Shown here piece after piece: positions 10,301 to 25,300 of a DNA stretch of 64,000 bases. Origin of the DNA: Gari tellinella (lineage: Eukaryota; Mollusca; Bivalvia; Cardiida; Psammobiidae); the NCBI GenBank assembly GCA_922989275.2, contig OV277862.1, forward strand, positions 49,811,786 through 49,875,785. Reading direction: 5' to 3'. Made by a program: the position numbers and the translations under genes. Numbering within the stretch: the stretch's first letter is position 1; each line of letters begins with the position of its first letter. Under the pieces are notes generated by a model, which saw only the letters and a program-made list of their open reading frames with translations, was not told the DNA's origin and made no database searches.

Positions 10301-13300
10301 TGCATCAATTTTACTGCATATAAAAATAAGATTTATCTGCTTAGACGTAAGCTGCTTTTTTTGATACATTAAGTATCGCTAAATGTTGGTTTATTGATGA
10401 GAAATTAACTCGGGACTGTTCGTTGTTGTTTGTAAACTCATTTGGTTGCCATTTTGTTCTTCTTGTTCGCGTTGGCACACTACCTCTGAGGCCGCAAGCG
10501 ATATTGTGCAAACAGGTCGTTTTCGCTAAATTGTTAAGTTTTTGAGGCTATCCATGGCTATTGATATGGTAACTGATGCACTACTGATATAAGATGGAGA
10601 AGACGTTATTCTTTCCCAGTAAACACACTTGTTCATGGCTAACAGTTTGGTGCCTGATCAGAAGCCTAGTCTCTTGACATCTGTTTAATGTACAAAATGT
10701 TTACCACTTATTTTCTACATTACAATGCATTGAGTTTGTGTCTAGTTTCTTTTAAACCCATTATCCCATAAATACCCCTTTTTACGCCTTTAATTAATTC
10801 CTCCACTGAAGAAAATAGTTCCATTTTATACAGTTATTAATATGTATGATAAGAATTATTTTCTATATTCCAGCAAACTGTAGCTTAAAGCAGGCTGAAA
10901 GTAAAGCAGAATGAGCCTTAACTCTTTCCTCCCTAAAACTTTAAATGGACAATTCCAGTTTCCATTTAAGTCTAATCCATTTCTGACTTTTATGGGTTGT
11001 TTTTGTCAATGTTTGGCATTATGACAAACAGTGAAGACCCTGATCAGAGGGCTCCTTTCGGAGCCCTCTGATCAGGGTCTTCACTGTCTGCATAGAACAA
11101 GTGTACTATTCACATGTACACTGTTTGAAAAGAACGCCTATATGCGGGACTAGGGTTCAGAGGGTTAAGGCGCATTCTGCTTTACTTTCAACCTGCTTAA
11201 GTGGTCACCTAATTTCAAAATTAGAATGAGGATATGGGGTAATGGGTTAAACAGGAAAGAATTATGGCTCAAACAAGTTTTAAGTTTTAGCTACAACAAA
11301 ACCCAATCATGCAGTCCAAACAGCAACAAAATTTTTGCATTTAACATGTTTCACAATTTCACAAGAGGTCTTTCCTTCATTTAACCCATTACCCTCTAGC
11401 TTGTTTTTTGTTTTGAAGACAGGTGACCACTTAAAGCAGGCTGAAAGTAAATCAGCATGCGCCTTAAGGCGCATTCTTCTTTACTTTCAGTCTGCTTAAA
11501 CCCTTTCCCCCATAGAAGCGCCTTTTAGCATTTAATTTATTCTTCCACTGAAGAAAATAGTTCCAATTTATACAGTCATAAACATGTAAGTACCATAAGA
11601 AATATGTTCTATATCCTAGAAAGCTCCTTTTCTGTGTCTTGCAATAAAGTGCCACTAATTCTTAAGACTTAGAGTGATTCTTATTTTCAATAGTTGTTTT
11701 AGAGAAGTTGGAGAAGAGTCAATCTGTCTCTACATTAAAAGCAGTGTTGTCATTTTCATAATTTAACCCATTAACCCCATAAATATGCCTTGGTAAATGG
11801 GTTAAGGGCTTATAGAAGGACATTAAGCTTACCTCCAAGTCCATCTCTTCATCCACCATGGCAAGATTCTCAAAGCATTTGGAATAGTACTCTAAGGCCT
11901 TTGCGTGGAATACCAGCTCAATGCTTACAAAGTCAGTCAATACTTGCTGTCAGAGAAAATATAACAAAACCATGCAATTAACACTATCCTCCAAAGAAAC
12001 ACATTTCAACGCATTAAATTCCATGTATTCCTACTTAACAGGGCTTTATGTCTTCTCTATTAAGGTGCATTCTGCTTTATTTTCAGTTTAATGTAACTTT
12101 TAATCCCATAGCTTGTTTTCTAGTATAGAAGACAGGGGCCCGTTTCATAAACTTCGTACGACAAATAGTGTCGTAAGTCAGATTATAAAACTCTCAATTA
12201 TTATTTATTTCTCAATCTAATCCTGTCTTGTGACACCTTTTTGGAATCGTCTTGAAAAGACGATTCCAAAAAGGTGTCACAAGACAGGATTAGATAGAGA
12301 AATCAGAGATTAAATGTATTTTAAAGTTTTGACTTACGACAACATTTGTCGTAAGATGTTTTATGAAACGGGGCCCAGGTGAGTAAGGTGACCATTTACT
12401 GTAGGTTGAAAGTAAAGCATAACCAGTAGGTACTACTTTGATAAGTAGTACATCACTGTCAGAAATCTGACCTGAGTTATAACACTGTACAGACTGATAT
12501 CGTCAACTGTAAGTTATTGGCTTATTGCATGTTTCTAACATGTTCTGTTTAGCCCTTTTATGATAAAATTATTCCAGAGATTTTTACCCCTTCACCGCTT
12601 TATTGACGTCTGCTTCAGTATTGTTGTCTGCAAGACATGTTTCAAAGTCAGATTTAAGATTGTATGACTTGATAAATATTGATAAGAGTGTCAAACAGTT
12701 TGGGTCCTGATCAGACGCGGCGTTACGCCGCGTCTGATCAGGACCCAAACTATTTGCAAACACACTTTTAGGCGTCATTGAGAGTGAAAGGGTTAAAAAG
12801 ACACTGCAAAGTGTTTCTGCATTCTGACAGGACTAGATGCTTACAGCAGACTGAAAGTTAAGCAGAAAGCTCCTTTATGAGCTATCTGCTTTACTTTAAG
12901 GCTGCTTTAAGCAACCTGTCTTAAACTATGGGAGAGCTTGTTAATAAGCCACTATGAACAATGTATATCAATGCAGGTGTACCTTAAGATCTGTAATTTT
13001 TTCTTTCTCAAATGTTGTAATTTGTCCATTTAAAGCTGAACTACCTATGCTGGCATCTGCTGCTGCCTTCTTCAGTTCTGTCTCAGCCTGTAAAAACAAA
13101 CACAAGTTACTAGTATATTTGTACAAAATGTATATATATATATGAACATATATCTATAGCTATCCCATGAGAAAGCATGATATAAACACATTACCAGCTG
13201 CTAGCAAAAAAACAGGGCAATGTTTTCAACTCTTGGTACTTGGTTTGGTTTGTTTGTTAACATCCATTTCTGCCATCAATGGGTTAATTGGACACCACAG

Positions 13301-16300
13301 AGAGAGGAAAAGTGGATACAGAGAAGTCCGGGTGTGATGCCCTACTCTTATTACATGTATCAACAAAGTTCTCTGGTTCTTATTGGACTTAGGATTATAA
13401 AGTCTCACACGAAGGACTTGGTCTCACAGCTGATCTTACAAGTGCCTTTGTGGCAAATGTGATTGGCTGTTTTAACCCATTACCCAATAGCCTGTTTCTA
13501 CTTTTGAATACAGGTGACTACTTAAAGCAGGTTGAAAATAAAGCAGAATGTGCCCTAAGGCACATTCTGCTTTATTTTCAGCCTGCTTTAAGCTACCATC
13601 TGCTAGGATTTAGAAAATAATTCGTTTATTACACGTTTATGTCTGTTTCCATTGGAACTATTTTCTTCAGTGGAGGAATAAATCAAATGCGCTAAAAGGC
13701 GGTTCTATTGGGGAAAGGGTTAATCAAGTATAGTGAGAGCTGAAAACAATGCCCTGTAGTGAACTAACAACTGGTGATGTTTTTAACATATACCTTCAAT
13801 ATAACAATCAACAACTAAATACAATTTTTTCCATCATTATAATTATATCCAGAAACATTTAACATTCGAGATTAAACAAAAACTAAATTCAAGTGTTTGA
13901 TGCAGCTGCCAACAGTTTTTTGTTGTTTTCCCTCATTTGTCTGAACTGTTTGAAAATTGTACTTTTAATGTGAGTACAATGGCAACATTTTCAAATGGAT
14001 ATTGTAAGGTTGGAGGCAAGCTGGAAATACAGTTAAATCCCATGTTAAATACATTACTTTTGGGTACTTGTGGGAGGAACAAGTAATGTTATCCTGTGGA
14101 GGAAAGAGTTCTGTAAATTCCTGTGTTACTCTTAGTTTTTGTATCTTTATTATGCAAGGAAGAAATTGAGTGTATCTGAGGAGAGGGATTCTGTTTAAGT
14201 ACATAGCAGCCTGTGACCAGGGGAAGGTTGGATCAGTGGGATGTTTCTGCACATGCTACAGGTCAAATATGGAAAACATCTACCTAAATACTGTATAGCA
14301 TTTAACCCAGTATCCGGGTATCCCTTAGCCTGTTTCTAGATTTGAAAATGGGTGACTAATAGTACTTAAAGCAGGTTGAAAGTAAAGCAGAATGCGCCTT
14401 TACTTTCAACCTGCTTTAAGTTATCACCTGCTAGGAAAAAGAAACTATTACTTATCGTACACAATCATAACTTTATTACTTGGCACTATTTTCTTCTGTA
14501 AAGGAATAATTTAAAGGCGTAAAAAGGCGTATTTATGGGGTAATGGGTTAAGCATGTCATCGTTTATATCTTTTGTTTTTATAATGTATCTTATTTGTAT
14601 AACAACACAATAGAAAACTTGTGCTCTGTATCACCCCATTACCCAATAGCCTGTTTCTAGTTTTGAACACAGGATATACCACTTAAAACAGGTTGAAAGT
14701 TACCTTCAACCTGTTGTAAGAATACCATCTGGAAAGATATTTAAAAACTATTTTTGTGTTGCCTAGATGGGTACTACTTTCTGCAGTGAAGAAACTCTTG
14801 CAGGTGTAAAAAGGCACATTTATTGAGTAATGGGTTAATACAGGTGGTAGTTTACAACAAGAGAGCAATTAGCTTGCAATTGATATACATATATTACCTA
14901 ATACTTTAACCATTTAGATAGACCAAGCAGCATTTCATAAGCCAATCTGATGTCATAAATTGTATTTTCGTTTTTATGTATTTGACATAATAAAACTTTT
15001 ATAGCATTGTAAAAAGATACATGGGAATGTGGTAGATTTTAACATGTCATTGATTAGTTAACCATGCTGTAACAGCCAAGCCTGTAAGGAGATGACATTC
15101 AAAAGAAGCTTCATGCACCAAATGCGATACCGCTGGCAATTTCAGTACAGTTTAATGTAGAACAGTACTATTTAAAAGGTGCTCTAAAAAGAGCTGTCTG
15201 AAATAATTTTGTTCTTTAGTAGGTAGCAATTAGTCTCCATATGTCTCTTTGCTTCCATATTTAGCCCAGTTCTAGTTTTGAAGAAAGGTGATCACTTAAA
15301 GCAGCTTGAATGTGCCTTTAGGTGCATTCTACTTTACTTTCAGCCTGTTTTAAGCTATCATCTTCTAGGATAAAAACTAAGTTCTTATTGTCCATATTCT
15401 TGACTGTATAAATGAAAACCATTTACTAAGGTGGAACAAAAAATTAAAGGCGTAAAAATGGTTATCTATGGAGTAATAGGTTAAATGCCCACTCAACACA
15501 GGCTTGACTGTAATTATAAACAAAATGAATAAAGTACAACTTAAAGGACAACTCTATACAAGGTGTTAGTGTTTAACTCATTCACCCCTGAAACTTTTAA
15601 TGGACAATTCCAATTTCAAAATAGGACTAGTCCATTTTGACTATTTAGGGTTGATTTTAACAATATATCTCAAAATAACAATCAGTGTTGATCCTTTTCA
15701 GAGGGCTCCTTACGGAGCCCTCTGATCAGGGTCTACACTGTTTGCATCGGGCAAGTGTAATCCTCACAGGTACAATGTTTGTAAATGATGAGTATACTCG
15801 TCGCTAGGGTTGAATGTGTTCATACAGGTGTCTGTTTCATTCAAGATGAAAGTAAAGCAGGATGACCCTGTAGGAGCTTTCTGTTTCACTTCCACCCTGC
15901 ATTCAGCTTCCATCTGTCTTTCACAACATCAATAAGTATTCTTTTGAGTGGTCAAACTACTAGTATTACTTTACATTTTTCATTTATTAAGTTGAATAAA
16001 ACCATTAACACGATGCTGAACAAGTATGTACAGAAACAACCACAGGGGACCGTCACAATGAAGAATGAACCCAAATAGAAATAAAAAATGTATGAACATT
16101 AGTCTATATACCCGGTATCTAATGTTCATACATTTTTTTTCTATTTGGGTTCATACTTCATTGTGACGGTCCCTGTGGAAACAACAAATTCATTCACATA
16201 ATATAAACAGGGTGGTTTACTACAACACAAAAAGCTGGGTAAGAAAAAATGGGTTGGTTTGCTTTACCCTTTCCCTCATAGAAATGCCTCTCTCCCCTTC

Positions 16301-19300
16301 TCAATTTCTTTATCCCATTCCCCAATATCCTATTTCTAGTATTGAAGAGATGTGACTGCTTAAAGCAGGTTGAAAGTAAAGCAGAATGCGCCTTAAGGTG
16401 CATTCTGCTTTACTTTCAACCAGCTTTAAGCTATCATCTGCTAGGATATAGAAAATATTTCTTATGGTGTATATTCACGACTGTTTAAATTGGTAGTATT
16501 TTCTCTTTAGTGGAGGAATGAATTAAAGGCATAAAAAGGTGTAATTTATGGGGTAATGGGTTAAACAAATGTCTTTCTATGCTTCAATGTTTGTCCTTGT
16601 AAATAAGTTATAGAAATCGGTTGAACATTCTGAAAGGTGACTGCTTCAAACAGGCTGAAAGTGAAGCAGAAATCTCCATTCACTTTCAGCCTGCTTCAAG
16701 CAGCCACCTGTCTTACATGGACAGGTAGTTAAAAGGGTATGAGGGAAAAGGTTATGACAACAAAGTTTAACAACAGTGAGTAGAGTATAAGAGTATATAG
16801 ACATTGACCATGGATATACATGCTGGAGAGAGAGGTAAGCATCAGAGATTCTCAAATGTAAAACTCTTAATTCAATTTAAGAAATAATAAATTCATACCA
16901 GTGTTTTATCGTGCAATCGAACACTGGTAGGAGTTGAGATGCGTAGTAATTTAATCACGAGGCCTTTAGGCCGAGTGGTTTAATTACAAGCATCTCAACG
17001 ACTACCCGTGTTCGATTGTTAGATAAAATACTGGTATTAATTTATTATTTCGATTCTAACACATAAGTAAACCTTAATTTGCACAGAAGCAACGGCGCTA
17101 CATTTCTTGGCGTACGCATTTTCGAAGCAAAATGACGTCACGTTAGAACGTTTAGCGCGTGAGTGTTCTACTGAAAATTTGTACACTGAGACGGTCCTTC
17201 TTCGCTTATATAGCGGTGTGTGCGAGGTGTGTTAGAATTAAATTTACAGAGCTCTAAATAGCCCTACAGCATAATCATTTTTTCAAATTATTGACTGAAA
17301 GATAAAAGATGATATTTAAATCATTTAATGTCATGATAATCATACATAAATATGAGCCATGCCATGACAAAACCAGCTTTATTGCATTGCAAACCGTGTA
17401 GATCAAGGCCAGCTGCCACTTCGAAGTCAAGATGCAGCTGGTCATGATCTACACTGTTTGACACCCATATGTATTTAAAGCATTTCATGTAGCTGTATTA
17501 TATACGGAATTTGACAGCGTAGACCAAACTCAGATACAAAGCCTGAGATGACAACAGTGCTTGGGTTGTACAGTGCTTCAATGTAATAAGGCAGGTTCTG
17601 TCATGGCACGGCTCATATATATTTTTAAATTTCTAATAAAAGAAACACCAAACTTTACACAAAGTAAGTATGTCAGAATCTCTGATGATGCCACATGTAT
17701 ATATTTTAGTATAATCAAACTTTTATTAAGCTGCCATTAAAAAAGGACTAATGGCTGTGCTTCTAAAGATAAGTGACCGCCTAATGCAGGACAGAGTCAA
17801 TGCACAAAGAATCAATGAGCTTTTTACATTAAATTTATCTAATGCAGGACAAACTCAATACACAAAACTTCTATGAGAATTCTGCATTAAGTATATTCTG
17901 CATAAGTCAGTGAAATGCCTTTAAAAATTAAGCTTTTTGAATTTACATTTTTTCTTTGCATTAAACAGTCTTGCATCTTCAAAGACTGTTTTCTTTTGAT
18001 TGGCATTTTAATACAAGTTTGACCGTATATCAATATGAAGGGTTAATAATCAGGAAGATTACCTGTCTCTCAGTCTGTTAAGATAAGGTAATATGGTTCA
18101 TCAAATTGCAAACAATAAGTGATCATAGATTAGCTTGAAGTATTTAGAAAATAGTAAAATCTAGTCCCTATGTAGCCTAGAAATAGCCCATTGAAAAAGT
18201 TCAAAGTCTTTAACCCTTTACTCCATAGCCTGTTTCTAGTTTTGAAAACAGGTGACTACTAAAGCAGGTTGAACGTAAAGCAGAATGTGCCTTAAGGCAC
18301 ATTCTGCTTTACTTTCAGTCTGCTTTAAGCTACCATCTACATGTATTAGGAAAAAGAAAAAGATTCTTATGATACATATTCATGACTGTATAAACTGGAA
18401 CTTTTTTCTTCAGCGGAGGAATAAACGGAATGCGCTAAAAGGCGATTCTATGAGGGAAAGGGTTAAGCCCAGGTAAAAGTCGAATCGCTGTTAATTAAGG
18501 GTGTATCCAACCCATAAGCGATTTTTTCAAAGTATCAAACTTTTTTTCTATCATTGTTTTTTTGGAAGAGCTATTTATGATGAATGAAAAAATGGAATAA
18601 AAAATATATGGTGGTGTCCTTTATTTTGAGCTACAGCGATTTGAAAAAGGTATGTTACATTTGGACCCATTTTACCCATTCAGAGTACAAGCTTCAGTAA
18701 AATCTATTTCAAAACAAAACAAACATGATAATTTGAGTTTTCATTATTTATTTCATGTCTATGGTGGTATTTTCACATATAGAAACCAAATTTAGACAAA
18801 GCAGGCACTAGGTTTGAACAATATGGATCCTCGAATATAAAAAAAAAATGCTTTTTATAGGGCATGATTTTATTAGATTTTTTATTTTATAAAAAAAAAG
18901 TAAAAAAGTTTGAAAATGATATAGTTCTAGTATTAAACTTTTTCTTATATTCTACCAAATGAAAGCCAATGCTAAGGCAGTTCAAAATATGAAAAGAAAT
19001 TGAAAGGTCAGTGTTGAAAATTTTGAGTTATTAAAGTAAAAAGAGTTATCTCCCCATACAAAATTTACAAAAAAGTACCATATCGATGATATTTAGAGCT
19101 TTATACATTTCACATTTGGTGCCTGTTTTTTCTTAAATTAGTTTTTGTATGAAGAAATACTACCATAGATAGGAAATAAATAACACAAAACCAAATTATC
19201 ATATTTGTTTTCATTTAAAATGGATTTTATTGAAGCGGGCTGTTTGAAAAGGACAAAATAAGAGGAAGTGGGTGGGGTAAATTTTACATGGCCGTAGAGC

Positions 19301-22300
19301 CAACTGTTGTTCACCAAAATGTACACTTTTTCTATTTTTTCATTCATCTTAAATAGCTCTTCAATACAAAACCATCATAAAGTGTTTTCATATACTTCGA
19401 AAATTTCTTAAATTCCTGACATTGATACACCCTTAAGTGATATGGGTGGATTGGAATGGTCCAAGGCAACGATTGTTTAATTATGTATCCAAGCATTCTA
19501 GTAAATGGTGTTGATGCTAGAGTACATGTTAACAGTAAATCTGATTAACCTTGTTATGGGCTGACAGACAGATACACATACAGGTCAGGGAATAAAAGAT
19601 GGAAAGGATCAAATTGTACAAGCATTTTGGTAAATATAGGTATATAAATGACTGATGAAATGGATAAATGTTTGCTTTCAAGAGTTCTATATACGGTTTG
19701 ATGGGGCGTGATAATGAATTTTGGTCCAATGAGTTCATTTTCTGCTCAAATTTCATATCAAAACTATCAAGACATCTAATTCAGAAGAGAAAAAAGAGAA
19801 AATTGAACTTCAATCTAGGTGAATAAACAGTTGAAAGATAAACCCTGAAGAGAAGGAACAACTTTATTATAAAGTATAAAGATTTGTATAATAGTATGTT
19901 AGTATAATCAGGGCTCCAGATAAGGGGAGTATTTTTAAAATATAAAATCCTTATACCTCCACCAAACCTTGGCTTGTGACTCATTAGAATTGTCACAAAA
20001 CAACCATTCTATTTGAATGATCACAAAACAGGATTGGGCAGAGGCATTAAGGAGAATAGGCCTGAAATTAAGTATGACACCCTTATCTCGAGCCTAATAT
20101 CATGATATATATTATCTTTATCATTACCCATTACCCAATAGCCTGTTTTTAGTAATGAAGATAGGTGACCACTTAAAGCAGGTTGAAAGTAAAGCAGAAT
20201 GTGCCTTAAGGCATATTCTGCTTTACTTTCAGCCTGCTTTAAGCTAATATCTGCTAGGATAAAGAAAATATTTCTTATGGTACATAATCTTAACTGTATA
20301 AATTGGAACTATTTTCTTTAGTGGAGGAATAAATTAAAGGTGTAAAAAGGCATATTTATGGGATAATGGATTAAGACTGTCTGAAATTCATAGCATAAAC
20401 ACAGTCAACACACAGGCAACTGTCACGGGCAACAATCATCTACAGTGATTGTGAGAAAAGCTACACATCTAATGTTAAACTAGAACATTTCAAAAATACA
20501 ATCAAACTGGTGCTTAGCAACCATTGGAACGCATGGGTAGTCTTTAACCCATTACCCCATAGCTTGTTTTTAGCTTTGAAGACATGTGACCACTTAAAGC
20601 AGGTTGAAAGTAAAGCAGAATGCGCCTTTAGGTGCATTCTGCTTTACTTTCAACCTGCTTTAAGCTATGATCTGTTAGAATATAGAACATATTTCTCATG
20701 ATACATTTTCATTACTGTATAAATTGGAACTGTATTCTTCAGTGGAGGAATAAATCATAGGCATTAAAAGGCGTATTTTTGGGGTAATGGGTTAACCCTC
20801 TTCTCATCAGAAGTGCATTCTGATGATTTCCAATCCCTATTCTTCCATAATAATAAGTGTCTTAGAAAGACTTTAACCAATGGTGTTTAACCCATTACCC
20901 ATATGTGGTCACCTGTCTTCAAAACTAGACACTGACTATTGGGTAATGGGTTAAACAATTATTTTCTGTTTTAATCTATCACATTTAATGTTTAGGCTAT
21001 TGACTAAAGTACTGGTGCGGTACTATCGTAATGAGTGTCAAATAGTTTGGATCCTGATTAGTTGCCTTGTTATGCAGCGTCATCTGATTAGGATCTAAAC
21101 TGTTTGTAAATACAACAGTGAAGAGGTTGATTTAACCTATTACCCCATTGCCCGTTTCTAGTTTTGAAGATAGGGGACAACTTAAAGCAGGTTGAAAGTA
21201 AGCAGAATGCGCCTTTGGCGCATTCTGCTTTACTTTAAGCCTGCTTTAAGCTAACATCTGCTAAGAATATAGAAAATATTTATTACGATACATCTTCATG
21301 ACTGTATAAATTCATTAAATTGGGACCTATTTTCTTCAGTGGAGGAATAAATTAAGGCATAAAAAGGTGTATTTATGTCAGAATGCATTAAAGATTGCTT
21401 CACAGGGGTTTGAGTGTACAAGTCAAACAGGCAATCTTACCACCTCCACAGAGAGTACAGCATCAAGGAACTTACCGCAGACTAGAACAAGGGTTAAGGA
21501 AAAATGGCTATATTTGTGAACACTTTCTGATTCAACCACAAATTAAACTTTCTTCCATACTAAAACATTCATTTTCACACTTTTAACAAGGTGGTGTAAA
21601 ATATTTAAGTCCTAAAAACTTATAAAGTTTGTATTTATGACTGATAAGATTTTTAACTCATTCAACCCCGGCAATGAATACACTTTGTCCATTACAAACC
21701 ATGTACATGTGAGGAGTAACTTGTTCTATGCAAAAAAGTTTAGACCAAGATCAGAGGGCTCCTCAAAGAGCCCTTTGATCAGGGTCTGCACTGTATGTTA
21801 TTTAGAACTATGTTTCATAAAACCCCTAAATAGACTTGAAACTGAAATTGTCCATTTTAAGTTTCAGGGGTGAATGAGTTATTCATAAGACATACATATG
21901 TATATACTTAAGTCTTTGCATACTCAAAAAGTTTTTAGTTTGCAACAATTGCCATCTGCTACTGTTCTAAAAATATATTTTTCTAAATTTAACAGTGTCA
22001 AACAGTTTAGATCCTAATGAGACGACACATTAAGTGGTGTCTCATCAGGATCCAAACTGTTTGCAAAAGTAATCACTGTGGCAAATATCTGCCGCTAGCA
22101 CATGGTAAGAATTAAAACTGACATTTGTTTGTTCTCAATAAAAAATCTGAATACATTTAATCAAAACAAAGACAAACAAACAAGTGTATATAACCATTTC
22201 TAATTTTTTCACCAACTTACACAATTTACTAAACAATAAATGTACTATTTTTTAAAGGATACTATAGAATGGGCGTCCCCTGGCTTCTTTTCCCGTACTT

Positions 22301-25300
22301 TATCCAAGTTCTTCCTCTGTTTTATCTCTTTGTTGATGGCACCTTGCTCTGTTTTGATAATTTGCTAACAAAACAAATAATGATATAGCTAAAATAATGG
22401 AAAGCATAAGATATGTCATGAATGACATTTAGTATTACCCTTAAAATGCTGAATTTTCAAACTGAATTCACTATTTTTCAGTTGAGTTTACACTGACTCT
22501 AAGAGGTTTGTCCAAAACTTTTGACAACAAATACTTGAAAATATGACAAACAGGGCAGATCCTGATCAGACAGCCCTCTTATCTAAACTACGTGTATTTT
22601 GCTTACAAAGGATGGATATATAAAGCCCCCCCCCCCATACATGCACATGTAAGATTTTACCCTTTTCCTCTTAACCCTTTACCCCATAGCCTGTTTCTAG
22701 TACTGATGATAGGTGACCACTTAAAGCAGGTTGAAAGTATAGCAAAATGTTGCACATTCTGCTTTACATTTAGCCTGCTTTAAGCTACCATCTGCTAGGA
22801 TATAGAAAATAATTCTTATTCTACATATTCTTGGCATTATAAGATTGACCTATTTTCTTCATTTAAACAGACATGTGTCTTATACAATGAACCTCCAAGC
22901 TTTGAAGGGAAGGATTGAACAGTGTTCACTGTTGAGACGTGTTAACACGTAGAACCCTACTGACAAGCATACATGTACTTGTCCTTTACAAATATTGTAT
23001 GGTAGTACCTATAGAGAGTAAATGTACACAGTATAGACCCACATCAGAAGGGATCCTAAAGAACCCTCTGACCATGGTCTGCATTGTTTGTCATGTAAAA
23101 AAACACCCCTAAATAGTCAAAAATGGTCTACACTTAATTGGAATCTGGAATTGTCCATTAAAAAAATCAGTGGTGAATGAGTTTTAATACATTGTAGTTT
23201 TAATATTATTATTTTATGAATCATAACTTACTTTGATCTTCTTACACTTTGGTCCATATGTGCTGAGAGGTTTAACAACCTTGGTTTCCAATCTATGTAT
23301 CTGTAAAGAAGAAAACAACAATTTGATCAGTTCACTGAGTCCAGTGATTTATACAGTAAAAACCCTATATTATGACCACTAAATTGTGTTAATTATTAGG
23401 TGTTCAAGGAATGTGGCTACTTAAAGCAAGGTAAAAGTAAAACAGAAGGCTCCTTTATAAACTTTCTGTTTTACTTTCACCTTGCTTTAACCCTTTGAAC
23501 CCTAGTCCCGTATACATGTATAGGCGTCCTTTTCAAACAGTGTTCATGTGAATAGAACACTTGTCCTATGCAAACAGTGAAGATCCAGATCAGAGGGCTC
23601 CGAAAGGAGCCCTCTGATCAGGGTCTTCACTGTTTGTCATGATGCCAAACATTGTCAAAAACAACCCTTAAAATTCAGAAATGGACTAGACTTAAATGGA
23701 AACTGGAATTGTCCATTGAAAGTTTCAGGGAGGAAAGAGTTAAGCTGTCAATTGTCTTTCATAAAATTGATTAAGTACTCTTCTTTTTGATGGTTGTAGT
23801 AGAGAGGTTTTAATGTATAAATAACAAATAAGTACTTACTGGTGGAATAACAAATTTTACAAAATATAATTTCTGTTAACTTCAGTTATGCAATTATTTA
23901 AAAAAATCATTAGGATTTTAATGATAACTGCTTTAATTTTTACACACACAAGAAGCTGTAATTTGTTTCTAAGACTGATCATTCACACAGGTTTGAGTCG
24001 TCTCTAACACAAGTTTAACCTCTACTATGTTCTGATAAAATGGTCCAACATGCTGAAATTGAAGCAGAAAGCCTCTGAAGGAGCTTTCTGCTTTACTTTT
24101 ATTCTACTTTAAGCAGCACCCAGTCCTAACCCTTTCCATCAAAGCACCTAACTGAATGTTTATTGAAAGTTTTTTTTAGGTGGCAGTTTATAGGAAAATG
24201 AAAGTACCCCTTTACCCCATAAACTATTTTGTAGTTTTGATGACAGGTGACCACTTAAAGCAAGTGAATGTAAAGCAGCCTTAAGGCACATTCTACTTTA
24301 TTTTCTGCCTGCTTTAACCCTTTCCTCCATAGAAGCGACTTTTAGCGTATTTAATTTATTACTCCGCTGAAGAAAATAGTTCAAGTTTAAACCCTTATGA
24401 ACAATTACCATTACAAATATTTTTATATAGCCTAGCATATTTTAGCTTCAAGCAGGCTAAAAGTAAAGCAGAATGTGCCTTAAGGCACATTCTGCTTTAC
24501 TTTTAACCTGCTTTAAATGCTCACCTATCTTCAAGATTAGAAACAGGCTATGGGGTAATGGGTTAAGCTATTATCTGCTGTTATAATCTAAAATATTTAT
24601 TATTCATATTCATGATTGCATAAATAGGAACTATTTTCTTCAGTGAATGAATAAATTAGAGGCATATTTTTGGGGTAATAGGTCAAACAGTGCTCTTTTA
24701 GCTATGTAGAAAAGTTCAAAGAGTTAAAACCAAATCTTGAAGATATGCGTTCTAAGAAGTTTAAATTAACAACTCAAAAAATACAATAAAAACTATTGCC
24801 ATATAGACAACTGTCATACCTCTGCGTCTCTGTAGTCTTGTACTGCTGCTAGGTTGTGGGAAAACTCTTTAAGGTTTTTACTTGTGGACACACTCACTTT
24901 CTCCTTTTCAGCAAACTCCATCACTTGTTTAGAGAGAAGATCACCTGCAAAAAGTACAAAATAAGTGTGTAAACTTTAACCCTTCTCGCTATGCATGTAG
25001 CTAGTTTGAAGTATTTCAAGATACAGTCGAACTTCGATATCTCGAACTCACTTAACTCGAACTATCTGATAGTTCGGCACACGAACTGCATTATTTCATG
25101 CTCGGTTAGGTCGAACATACCCATATTTCAAAGTTAAAACGTGGCTTAGCCACGTTTTAACTTTGAAATACGGGTATGTTCGATTTAACCGAGGTTGAGA
25201 TATCGAAGTTCGACTGTAATTGGTTGCATAATAAAAAAACCATTCACCCCGAGAGTTTAATTTGACAATTGAGTTTATTCAATTTTTACATATTAATTAT

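Noticed and set aside
19138..19347. 69-codon frame repeated at 34859-35047
   Set aside because: Conserved only because both lie in copies of the 0.94-kb TTAA element; no protein features.
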